Of a stretch of 50,171 nucleotides of DNA, positions 43,324-50,171 are shown in pieces. The DNA comes from Streptomyces phaeoluteigriseus. GTDB taxonomy: Bacteria; Actinomycetota; Actinomycetes; Streptomycetales; Streptomycetaceae. The notes below the pieces were generated by a model. That model saw nothing but the letters and a program-made list of their open reading frames with translations. It did no database searches and was not told the DNA's origin. The stretch is taken from the NCBI RefSeq assembly GCF_001896135.2, contig NZ_MPOH02000019.1:380032-430202 (forward strand), in the 5' to 3' direction. Position 1 is the stretch's first letter. Each line of letters opens with the position of its first letter. Both the position numbers and the translations under genes were made by a program.

Positions 43324-43581
43324 TCAGTCCGGGTCCACCGCCTCGAACCGCCACCGGTGCACCGCGCGCGTGACCAGCTCGCCGTCGGGCTCCGGCAGTT
43401 CCGGGAGGTCCGCGTCGAGGTCCGCGTCCCACCAGGTGATGACGAGGACCCGGTCCTGCGGGGCACGGAAGGTCTCGCGGCGCACGGGAGGGCGCGGGAG
43501 CCGCTGCTCCCGCGCCCACGCCAGCAGTTCCCCGCCCCGGCCGTCCGCCGCGCGGGCCTCCCACATCAGCGCCACCGTCAT
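43324..43581 (-). CDS. Conserved small protein coupled to tsaD
   Basis: 85 residues; its ATG overlaps the tsaD stop as ATGA, so it is translated together with tsaD. It opens with TVALMWEARAADGRGGELLAW and has LVITWWDADLDADLPELPEP followed by a WRFEAVD end. Three or four Trp and acidic residues suggest a small ferredoxin-like (ABM-type) fold, but no family is certain. Coupling suggests a link to t6A synthesis or simple operon growth. Confidence 0.7.
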   Translation of the reverse strand: MTVALMWEARAADGRGGELLAWAREQRLPRPPVRRETFRAPQDRVLVITWWDADLDADLPELPEPDGELVTRAVHRWRFEAVDPD

Positions 43582-44678
43582 GAGTACAGGTTGTCCTTGC
43601 CGCCGACCTCGTGCGCATGGTCGTGGTCGTGCGCGCGGCCGGGGACGTGCGGGTCGGTCACCGGCAGGGACGAGTCCGCCGACAGGTCCCAGTCGGAGGC
43701 GGACCGGTTGCGGGCCACCATCTCCGCGCCGAGCGCCGCGACCATCGCGCCGTTGTCCGTGCACAGCTTGGGCCGGGGCACGCGCAGCCGGATACCGGCC
43801 GCCTCGCAGCGCTCCTGGGCCAGGACGCGCAACCGGGAGTTGGCCGCGACGCCGCCGCCGATCATCAGGTGGTCGACGCCCTGGTCGCGGCAGGCGCGGA
43901 CGGCCTTGCGGGTCAGCACGTCCACCACCGCCTCCTGGAAGGAGGCCGCCACGTCCCGCACCGGCACCTCCTCGCCCGCGGCCCGCTTGGCCTCGATCCA
44001 GCGGGCGACCGCCGTCTTGAGACCGGAGAAGGAGAAGTCGTACGCCGGGTCCCGCGGGCCGGTCAGCCCACGCGGGAAGGCGATCGCGGACGGGTCGCCC
44101 TCGCGCGCGTACCGGTCGATGACCGGGCCGCCGGGGAAACCCAGGTTCAGCACGCGGGCGATCTTGTCGAAGGCCTCGCCGGCCGCGTCGTCGATCGTCG
44201 CCCCCATCGGGCGCACGTCGGAGGTGATGTCCGAGGAGAGCAGCAGGGAGGAGTGCCCGCCGCTCACCAGCAGGGCCATCGTCGGCTCCGGCAGCGGGCC
44301 GTGCTCCAGCTGGTCCACGCAGATGTGCGAGGCCAGGTGGTTCACGCCGTACAGCGGCTTGCCGAGGGCGTACGCGTAGGCCTTGGCCGCCGACACGCCG
44401 ACCAGCAGCGCGCCCGCCAGACCGGGGCCGGCCGTCACGGCGATGCCGTCGAGGTCCTTCGCGGAGACGCCCGCCTCCTTCAGCGCCCGTTCGATCGTCG
44501 GGACCATCGCCTCCAGGTGCGCGCGGCTCGCCACCTCCGGCACGACCCCGCCGAAGCGGGCGTGCTCGTCGACGCTGGAGGCGACGGCGTCGGCCAGCAG
44601 GGTGGTGCCGCGGACGATGCCGACGCCGGTCTCGTCGCAGGAGGTCTCGATGCCGAGGACGAGCGGTTCGTCAGTCAT
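43578..44678 (-). CDS. tsaD: tRNA t6A threonylcarbamoyltransferase subunit TsaD
   Basis: 366-residue Kae1/Gcp protein that transfers threonylcarbamoyl to A37 of ANN-decoding tRNAs, working with TsaB and TsaE. ASKHA fold with GIETSCDETG, metal-binding HLASH (HxxxH), VSGGHSSLL, GEAFDKIARVL and IGGGVAANSRLR. The tail is His-rich (AHDHDHAHE), unusual outside actinobacteria. Its ATG overlaps the rimI stop by 8 bp. Essential in most bacteria. Confidence 0.97.
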   Translation of the reverse strand: MTDEPLVLGIETSCDETGVGIVRGTTLLADAVASSVDEHARFGGVVPEVASRAHLEAMVPTIERALKEAGVSAKDLDGIAVTAGPGLAGALLVGVSAAKAYAYALGKPLYGVNHLASHICVDQLEHGPLPEPTMALLVSGGHSSLLLSSDITSDVRPMGATIDDAAGEAFDKIARVLNLGFPGGPVIDRYAREGDPSAIAFPRGLTGPRDPAYDFSFSGLKTAVARWIEAKRAAGEEVPVRDVAASFQEAVVDVLTRKAVRACRDQGVDHLMIGGGVAANSRLRVLAQERCEAAGIRLRVPRPKLCTDNGAMVAALGAEMVARNRSASDWDLSADSSLPVTDPHVPGRAHDHDHAHEVGGKDNLYS

Positions 44679-45201
44679 TGATCTCGGTTCCTTGTACTGA
44701 TGTCGGTTCCGGGGCGGCGCCGCTGTCGGATGCCGTGGTCAGGCGCATCACGAGGGCGTCCACGTTCCCCGGCTGGTAGTAGCCGCGCCGGAAGCCGATG
44801 GGCTGGAAGCCGAAGCGCTGGTACAGCTTCTGCGCGCGGACGTTGTCGACGCGGCACTCCAGCATGACCTCGGCGCACTCGAAGGCGGTCGCGGCCCGCA
44901 GCAGCTCGGCCAGGAGCCGGCCGCCCAGTCCGGTGCCCCAGTGATCGGCCGCCACGGCGATGGTCTGGACGTCGGCGAGGTCCCCGGAGGAGGCGAGGCC
45001 CGCGTAGCCGACGACACGGTCGCCGCTCTCGGCCACCACGTACCGGCGGGTCGCCTCGGGGCCGCGGGAGTGCGCCAGCTCGGACCAGAACATGCCGCGG
45101 GACCAGGCGTCCTCGGGGAAGAGGGCCTTCTCCAGTTCGAGGACGGGATCGATGTCCCACCAGCGCATCTCGCGCAGCACGGGGATGACGGGCTCGGTCA
45201 C
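44671..45201 (-). CDS. rimI: Ribosomal protein S18-alanine N-acetyltransferase RimI
   Basis: 176-residue GNAT acetyltransferase: MRWWDIDPVLELEKALFPEDAWS, the acetyl-CoA loop VAADHWGTGLGGRLL (R/QxxGxG/A), ECRVDNVRAQKLYQRFGF and YYQPGNVDALVM. GTG 45201 overlaps the tsaB stop as GTGA, giving the tsaB-rimI-tsaD order typical of bacteria. Known targets are the N-terminal alanine of S18 and other proteins. Confidence 0.93.
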   Translation of the reverse strand: MTEPVIPVLREMRWWDIDPVLELEKALFPEDAWSRGMFWSELAHSRGPEATRRYVVAESGDRVVGYAGLASSGDLADVQTIAVAADHWGTGLGGRLLAELLRAATAFECAEVMLECRVDNVRAQKLYQRFGFQPIGFRRGYYQPGNVDALVMRLTTASDSGAAPEPTSVQGTEIND

Positions 45202-45851
45202 TTGGGGGTGACCACCTTGTAGTTCTTGGGGACCTGGGCGTCGGGCCGGCGCAGGTAGAGCGGGCGGGGCTCCGAAAGCTCCTCCCCCGCGGCCAGTCTC
45301 TCGGCGGCCAGCGAGGCGAGGGCGGCCGCGGACACGTGCTCCGGCTCGTGCGCCGCGGGGAAGGTGTCCGGGTAGAGCAGCGCGCCCGCCCCGACCGCGG
45401 GCAGTCCCGCCACCTGATCGGCGATGTCGGCCGGCCGGTCGACGGCGGGCTCGGTGACGCGGGTGCGGGAGTCGGCGTAGCGCGCCCAGTACACCTCCTT
45501 GCGGCGGGCGTCGGTCGCCACGACGAAGGGGCCTTGGAGGTCGGTGGCGTACGCGAGGCCGTCGAGGGTGCACAGGCCGTGCACGGGGACGCCGAGCGCG
45601 AGTCCGAAGGTGTCGGCGGTCATCAGGCCGACGCGCAGCCCGGTGTACGGGCCGGGGCCGATGCCGACGACGATCCCGGTGACGGCGTCGAGCCGCTGCC
45701 CCGCCGCGGCGAGGAGGCGGTCGACGGCCGGCAGCAGCAGTTCGCCGTGGCGGCGGGCGTCCACCTGGCCGGCCGAGGCGAGGACGTCCGTGCCGTCGTG
45801 CAGGGCGACGGTGACGGCGGGGGTGGCGGTATCCAGAGCGAGCAAGAGCAC
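45198..45851 (-). CDS. tsaB: tRNA t6A complex subunit TsaB
   Basis: 217-residue partner of TsaD with the ASKHA start LALDTATPAVTVAL, the IVVGIGPGPYTGLRVG segment and TDARRKEVYWARY. It lacks the metal-binding HxxxH of TsaD, as expected. GTG start at 45851. First gene of tsaB-rimI-tsaD-small protein; divergent from the L,D-transpeptidase-like gene, 109 bp away. Confidence 0.95.
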   Translation of the reverse strand: MLLLALDTATPAVTVALHDGTDVLASAGQVDARRHGELLLPAVDRLLAAAGQRLDAVTGIVVGIGPGPYTGLRVGLMTADTFGLALGVPVHGLCTLDGLAYATDLQGPFVVATDARRKEVYWARYADSRTRVTEPAVDRPADIADQVAGLPAVGAGALLYPDTFPAAHEPEHVSAAALASLAAERLAAGEELSEPRPLYLRRPDAQVPKNYKVVTPK

Positions 45852-45960
45852 GCAAACAGCCTACGGCTCCGCGGGGCCCGGGCACGGCCGCCCGGGTAAG
45901 GGGCCCACCGGCTGCTAACGTCGCCGGGAGGCACTGACGTACGACGGAGAGGTGGTCGCG

Positions 45961-46508
45961 GTGGCAGGCAGCAGCTCGACTTTCGTGGCCGCGCTCACCG
46001 TGGCGGCCGTGGCGACCGTCGGGTTCCTCGCCTTCCAGGCCTCGGCGAACGTGCCGGCCGACCTCGCGTCGCCGCCGCCGGCCGCCTCCCCCACGACGCC
46101 GAAGGCACCGCGCGACATCCGGGACCTCACCGCGCTGCCGGCCCGCTCCGGCACCGGCGCGCGGGTCGTGTACTCGGTGGACGACGACCGGGTCTGGCTG
46201 GTGGCCGAGGACGGCAGGCCCACGCGCACCTTCCAGGTCACTCCCGGCAGCGTCGACCCGCTCCCCGGCACCTACGCCGTCACCTCCCGCTCCGGCGCCG
46301 TCACCGGCACCGACGGCACCCCGATCGAGCACGTGGTGCGCTTCACCGACGTCAAGGGCGTCTCGATCGGCTTCAGCGCGGCCGTCGACGGTTCGAAACC
46401 GGTCGTCGACCCGATCAAGAAGACGGGCGGCATCCGCGCCTCCGGCCGGACGGGAAGGCGCTCTGGAACTTCGCCACGATCGGGCAGCGGGTCGTCGTGA
46501 TCCGCTAG
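45961..46508 (+). CDS. Exported L,D-transpeptidase-like protein without catalytic Cys (one frameshift)
   Basis: 182 residues if one missing base near 46441 is restored (stop TAG at 46508). Start GTG 45961 has GGAGAGG eight bases upstream; an earlier GTG at 45952 is too close. A signal anchor (STFVAALTVAAVATVGFLAF) is followed by a Pro-rich linker. The rest follows the YkuD pattern: RVWLVAEDGRPTRTFQVTPG, PLPGTYAVTSRSG, EHVVRFTDVKGVSIGFSA, and ALWNFATIGQRVVVIR. The catalytic SHGCIR position reads KTGGIR, so the nucleophilic Cys and its His are missing. It probably binds peptidoglycan without cross-linking, or is inactive. Confidence 0.75.
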
Positions 46509-46512
46509 ACGG

Positions 46513-46692
46513 TCAGGCGGCTTCCCGGTGCCGGGTGTGCCGCTTCTCGGCCCCGGTCGCCGTCGCCGGGTCCGGCTCGCGCGGCGGGCGGGAGACGGCC
46601 TCCGCGGCGGCGCAGGACGCCAGCAGGTCGCGCATGGACACCCCGGCGAGGGCGGACGGCCGCCGCGGGGCCTTGGGCTCGGTGGCCGGCAT
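46513..46692 (-). CDS. Small protein under an iron box
   Basis: 59-codon ORF from ATG 46692 with a near-perfect ribosome site CAGGAGG five bases upstream. It begins PATEPKAPRRPSALAGVSMRD, followed by a short amphipathic helix (LLASCAAAEAVS) with one Cys and a Pro/Arg/His-rich tail (KRHTRHREAA). No signal peptide. I believe similar small proteins occur in other Streptomyces, but a function is not known to me. It converges on the L,D-transpeptidase-like gene (4 bp between stops) and has an iron-repressor box upstream, so it is probably made when iron is short. Confidence 0.7.
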   Translation of the reverse strand: MPATEPKAPRRPSALAGVSMRDLLASCAAAEAVSRPPREPDPATATGAEKRHTRHREAA

Positions 46693-46720
46693 GGACGCCT
46701 CCTGAGGACCGGGGCGGACC

Positions 46721-46741
46721 TAGTTAGGTAGCCCTAACCAA
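46721..46741. promoter_or_regulatory. DmdR1/IdeR-type iron box
   Basis: Perfect inverted repeat GTTAGG-TAGC-CCTAAC (46723-46738) inside TAGTTAGG...CTAACCAA, very close to the actinobacterial iron-box consensus TTAGGTTAGGCTAACCTAA. It lies about 30 bases upstream of the ATG at 46692, where a promoter should be. The divergent side (tsaE end at 46844) needs no promoter. Confidence 0.85.
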
Positions 46742-46843
46742 GGGCGGGATACCATGTGACCACGCCCAGGACACCGAACGCAACATCTTGCCGACGTCTT
46801 GTCGGAACGTCCACGTGCGGCACGTCCCGCCCCCGCCGCGCGC

Positions 46844-47353
46844 TCAGGCCGTCAGCACGCCCAGGTCCGCCGAAGCCCACCGCTCACCCAGACCGGTGAC
46901 CGTCACCTGCCGGACCTCGTCCGTGGTGTCGCCCACGGCCCGGTGGATGCGCACCTGGAGCCGCTCCTCGGTCAGCTCCTCGACCTTGCCCTCGCCCCAC
47001 TCCACGACGATCACGGACTCGGGCAGGGACACGTCGAGGTCCAGGTCCTCCATCTCGTCGAGCCCGCCGCCGAGGCGGTACGCGTCGACGTGGACGAGCG
47101 GCGGACCGTCCCCGAGGGACGGGTGGACGCGGGCGATCACGAACGTCGGTGAGGTGACCGCGCCCCGCACGCCCAGACCCTCACCGAGCCCGCGCGCCAG
47201 CGTCGTCTTGCCCGCGCCCAGCTCCCCGCTGAGCATCACGAGATCACCGGCGCGCAACAGTCCGGCCAGGCGCCGGCCCAGGTCCCGCATCCGCTCGGGG
47301 GAGGTGACGGTCAGCTCTGTCTCAGCCCTGCGCGCTGTTGCTGGTGCTTCCAT
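46844..47353 (-). CDS. tsaE: tRNA t6A ATPase TsaE
   Basis: 169-residue P-loop ATPase that resets the TsaB-TsaD complex: Walker A SGELGAGKTT near 43, TSPTFVIARVH, VHVDAYRL (Walker B-like) and VEWGEG. ATG 47353 is preferred to GTG 47359 by the GGTGG just upstream. It overlaps the end of the alpha/beta hydrolase gene by 32 bp, so the two are co-transcribed. Confidence 0.94.
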   Translation of the reverse strand: MEAPATARRAETELTVTSPERMRDLGRRLAGLLRAGDLVMLSGELGAGKTTLARGLGEGLGVRGAVTSPTFVIARVHPSLGDGPPLVHVDAYRLGGGLDEMEDLDLDVSLPESVIVVEWGEGKVEELTEERLQVRIHRAVGDTTDEVRQVTVTGLGERWASADLGVLTA

Positions 47354-48572
47354 AGCCACCCACGGTAACGCCTGCCGGTACGGCGCCCGCGCGGGTGAGC
47401 AGGTCGGCGAGCCGGTCGGTGACGACCTCCGGGTGCTCCAGCATCACGAGGTGCCCGGCGTCGGGGACGAGGACCAGTTCGGCGTCCGGCAGCAGGTCGG
47501 CGATGGCCTCGCTGTGCTCGCTGGGCGTCACCAGGTCCCCGATGCCGGACAGCACCAGCACCGGCATCTCCGTGAAACAGGCGAGCGCCTCGGTCTTGTC
47601 GTGATCGGTGAAGGCCGGGTAGAACTCGGCGACCACGTCGATCGGCGTGCCCTCGATCATCCGCTCGGCGAACCGGGCGACGGCCGGATCCACGTCCCGG
47701 GACGCGAACGAGTACCGCTTGATGATCCCCGCGAACAGATCGGCGGTGGCCCGCCGTCCCTTCTCCACCAGCGCGGCCTGCTGCCCGAGCGCCTTCAGCA
47801 CGCCCGGCAGCACCCGACGCACGGCGTTCACCCCGGCGACCGGCAGCCCGAAGTTCACCTCGCCGAGCCGCCCGGACGACGTTCCCACGAAGGCGGTGGC
47901 GGCGACCCGCTCGCTGATCAGCTCGGGGAACTGCGCGGCCAGCGCCATGACGGTCATCCCGCCCATGGAGTGACCGACGAGCACGATCGGCCCCTCCGGC
48001 ACGGCCGCGTCGATGACCGCCTTCAGGTCGCGCCCCAGCCGGTCCATGGTCAGCGGCTCACCGTCGCGCAACTGGGCCGCACCGCGCGCGGACCGGCCGT
48101 GGCTGCGCTGGTCCCAGTACACGGTCCGTACGACGCCCCGCAGGGCCGCCCGCTGGAAGTGCCAGGAGTCCTGGCTGAGGCAGTAGCCGTGGCTGAAGAC
48201 GACGGTGACGGGGAGCGGGGACTTGCGGCCGAACAGGCGGCGCCGCCGGTTCGCCGGTCCGCCCTGCGGCTCGACGTCGTCGACCTCGTAGTACAGCTCG
48301 GTGCCGTCGTCGGCGTACGCCTTGCCGGGGGTGCCGCGCAGTGCGCCGTACGGGCCGGTGGAGTCCAGGGCGAGGCGGGCCTTCGCCCGCATGCCCCGTC
48401 CGACGGTCATCCGCTCCAGGGCGACTCCGGCGGCGGCGCCGGCGGCGATCACGCCTATCGCGGCGCCCGCGATGCCCGTCGTCCGACGCCAGCCACCGGC
48501 CCCCGTGGCGGAGGCGGCGTCGACGATCGCCGAGGCGGCACTCGCCACTGCCTCCGCGCTGCTCTCGCTCAC
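47322..48572 (-). CDS. Alpha/beta hydrolase with N-terminal membrane segment
   Basis: 416 residues. An Ala-rich start (SESSAEAVASAASAIVDAAS) is followed by a hydrophobic stretch (GIAGAAIGVIAAGAAAGVA, about 32-50), probably a membrane anchor. The hydrolase core has VVFSHGYCLSQDSWHFQR (oxyanion HG), nucleophile elbow GHSMGG, acid Asp in GIGDLVTPSEHS and catalytic His in DAGHLVMLEHP. The substrate is unknown; lipid or ester is plausible. GTG 48572 follows GAGGAG at good spacing. It sits between alr and tsaE. Confidence 0.9.
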   Translation of the reverse strand: MSESSAEAVASAASAIVDAASATGAGGWRRTTGIAGAAIGVIAAGAAAGVALERMTVGRGMRAKARLALDSTGPYGALRGTPGKAYADDGTELYYEVDDVEPQGGPANRRRRLFGRKSPLPVTVVFSHGYCLSQDSWHFQRAALRGVVRTVYWDQRSHGRSARGAAQLRDGEPLTMDRLGRDLKAVIDAAVPEGPIVLVGHSMGGMTVMALAAQFPELISERVAATAFVGTSSGRLGEVNFGLPVAGVNAVRRVLPGVLKALGQQAALVEKGRRATADLFAGIIKRYSFASRDVDPAVARFAERMIEGTPIDVVAEFYPAFTDHDKTEALACFTEMPVLVLSGIGDLVTPSEHSEAIADLLPDAELVLVPDAGHLVMLEHPEVVTDRLADLLTRAGAVPAGVTVGGYGSTSNSAQG

Positions 48573-48741
48573 GTACCGCTCCTCTTCACCGGATGTCGCC
48601 GGATACCGGGGTGCCCGCGCACGCGGGTACCCGTCTCGTTCCTCGTTCACATGAACCGCATGCACGCGAATCACATGCACATGAATGGACGCGCGCGGGC
48701 GCGCTCAGGAAAACGTGCTCACGAAGTCCGGTCCGCCCGGC

Positions 48742-49968
48742 TCATCCCGCTCGTCCCGCTGGTCCCGTCGCCGCGTTCGTCGCGTTCATCTCGATCGTCT
48801 CGTTCGTCTCGTCGACATAGACGCGGGGGACCCGTGATCCGATGCGCGTGACGATCTCGTAGGCGATGGTGCCCGCGGCCTGCGCCCAGTCCTCGGCGGT
48901 GGGCTCGCCCCGGTCGCCGGGGCCGAAGAGCACGGCCTCCTCGCCGGGCCCCGGTTCGTCACCGCCGAGGTCGACGACGAACTGGTCCATCGCGATCCGC
49001 CCGGCGACCGTACGCCACTTGCCGCCGATGAGGACCGGGCCGGTGCCCGAGGCGTGCCGGGGGACGCCGTCGGCGTATCCGAGGGGTACCAGGCCGAGGG
49101 TGGTCTCGCCGGGAGTCGTGTAGTGGTGGCCGTAGCTGACGCCGTGGCCGCCGGGGACGTGCTTCACCAGGGCCAGCGAGGCCGCCAGCGTCATCACCGG
49201 GCGCAGTCCCAGGTCGGCTGCGGAGCCCAGCTCGGGGCTCGGCGAGACGCCGTACATGGCGATGCCCGGCCGGACCAGGTCGAAGTGGGTCTCGGGGAGC
49301 GTGAGCGCGGCCGGCGAGTTGGCGATGTGCCGCACCTCGGGCCGTACGCCCCGCTCCTCGGCGTACGCCAGCATCTCGCGGAAGCGGGCGAGCTGGGCGG
49401 CGACGGAGGGGTGGCCGGGTTCGTCGGCGCAGGCGAAGTGGGACCAGAGGCCGGTGATCCGGACGAGGCCCTCGCGCTCGGCGCGCAGCGCCTCGGTGAC
49501 CAGTTCGGGCCAGTCGGCGGGCTGGCATCCGTTGCGCCCGAGGCCCGTGTCCGCCTTGAGCTGCACGCGGGCGGTCCGCCCGGCGAGCCGCGCGCCCTCG
49601 ACGGCCTCGCGCAACGCCCACATGCCGCTCACGGACACGTCCAGGTCCGCCTCGACGGCCTCCCGCCAGGGGCCGCCCGGCGTCCACAGCCAGCACATGA
49701 TCCTGACGTCCGCCGGCAGGCCCGCCCCGGCGCGCAGCGCGAGGGCCTCCTCCGGGGTGGCGGTGCCGATCCAGCCGGCGCCCGCCTCGACGGCTGCGCG
49801 GGCGCAGGCGACCGCGCCGTGGCCGTATCCGTCGGCCTTCACCACGGCCATGAACGCCGCACCGGGCGCCTTCGCGCGCAGCGCGCGCACGTTGGCCCGC
49901 AGCGCGGCCAGATCGATCTCGGCGCGGGCACGCTGCGGGGCGGCGGTCGGCTGTGCAGTCTCACTCAT
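48742..49968 (-). CDS. alr: Alanine racemase
   Basis: 408-residue PLP enzyme making D-alanine for peptidoglycan: PLP lysine in VVKADGYGHGA near 44, ARVQLKADTGLGRNGC, RPGIAMYGVSP, and catalytic Tyr in VSYGHHYTTP. The C-terminal tail (DETNETIEMNATNAATG) is unusual and comes from a TC-rich run of short repeats in the DNA (48775-48825). The 169 bp to the next gene hold repeats of CACATGAA-like words and no recognised signal. Confidence 0.96.
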   Translation of the reverse strand: MSETAQPTAAPQRARAEIDLAALRANVRALRAKAPGAAFMAVVKADGYGHGAVACARAAVEAGAGWIGTATPEEALALRAGAGLPADVRIMCWLWTPGGPWREAVEADLDVSVSGMWALREAVEGARLAGRTARVQLKADTGLGRNGCQPADWPELVTEALRAEREGLVRITGLWSHFACADEPGHPSVAAQLARFREMLAYAEERGVRPEVRHIANSPAALTLPETHFDLVRPGIAMYGVSPSPELGSAADLGLRPVMTLAASLALVKHVPGGHGVSYGHHYTTPGETTLGLVPLGYADGVPRHASGTGPVLIGGKWRTVAGRIAMDQFVVDLGGDEPGPGEEAVLFGPGDRGEPTAEDWAQAAGTIAYEIVTRIGSRVPRVYVDETNETIEMNATNAATGPAGRAG

Positions 49969-50171
49969 CCCGCCCAGTCTCTCAGAGCCCCCGGACGCAC
50001 CCTAAGAGCCGGGCCGCATCACCTGACCGCCACCCGCTCGGTGGGACAGGGCGCCGGCCGGACACCGCATCCCACCCGGCATCCGAAGACGAACCCCCAC
50101 CGCCCCGAGCCCCACCCACCGAAGGCGCGCCTGTCAGGCGCCGGACGGCTGCATCCCACCCGACCCCCCGC
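49969..50171. other. Upstream region of alr, window end
   Basis: 203 bp with no gene. It should contain the alr promoter, but no clear -35/-10 pair is seen. GGCGGG directly before the ATG may act as ribosome site. Confidence 0.4.

Overview
The window is chromosomal DNA of a Streptomyces. GC content and third-position GC are very high, GTG starts are common, and the developmental genes bldM and whiD lie side by side near guaB, guaB3, a SigD-type sigma factor and groESL. The gene order resembles, from memory, the S. coelicolor region around SCO4745-SCO4780. No tRNA, rRNA, insertion sequence, prophage or CRISPR array was seen.

Layout. (1) 1-11.6 kb, minus strand: six consecutive receptor-like Ser/Thr kinase genes, called K1 to K6 here by position (K1 is cut by the window edge; transcription runs K6 to K1). 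K5 is a pseudokinase, and the sensor domain of K6 is out of frame with its kinase. (2) 11.9-16.4 kb: a secreted serine hydrolase, glycerol-3-phosphate dehydrogenase, and a nucleotide-sugar dehydrogenase paralogue without its catalytic residues. (3) 16.4-17.0 kb: a gene-free stretch with a tandem 100-bp repeat and many hairpins. (4) 17.0-22.6 kb: guaB3, guaB, a SigD-like sigma factor, bldM and whiD, a nucleotide and development block. (5) 22.7-26.1 kb: LysR regulator, MOSC protein, short-chain dehydrogenase and an ABM/SnoaL-like protein. (6) 26.1-29.5 kb: decayed accessory genes (DUF5753/DUF397 remnant, replication-initiator-like protein, secreted protein, RsbW-like ATPase). (7) 29.7-32.0 kb: groES-groEL1 with two CIRCE operators. 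(8) 32.1-38.1 kb: two tandem polysaccharide deacetylases, a methyltransferase, an ECF42 sigma factor with its DGPF partner, and an LCP cell-wall ligase. (9) 38.2-43.3 kb: a xylan module of GH10 xylanase, LacI regulator and GH3 beta-xylosidase with shared operator motifs. (10) 43.3-50.0 kb: tsaD, rimI, tsaB and tsaE for t6A tRNA modification, an alpha/beta hydrolase and alanine racemase, with a degenerate L,D-transpeptidase-like gene and an unlisted 59-residue ORF under an iron box between them.

How the parts relate. The kinases have a common plan: cytosolic kinase, one membrane helix, and a related extracellular domain of about 140 residues, so they look like a duplicated family of cell-surface sensors. 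The bldM promoter is a close match to the sigma-BldN consensus. The xylanase and beta-xylosidase probably answer to the LacI protein encoded between them.

Two cautions. Several otherwise normal genes (K6, secreted protein at 28.2 kb, both deacetylases, methyltransferase, ECF42 sigma factor, LacI twice, L,D-transpeptidase-like protein) each carry an apparent one-base deletion in a G/C run. That bias suggests sequence error as much as true gene loss. Gene functions are assigned by family recognition from translated sequence only; no searches were run.
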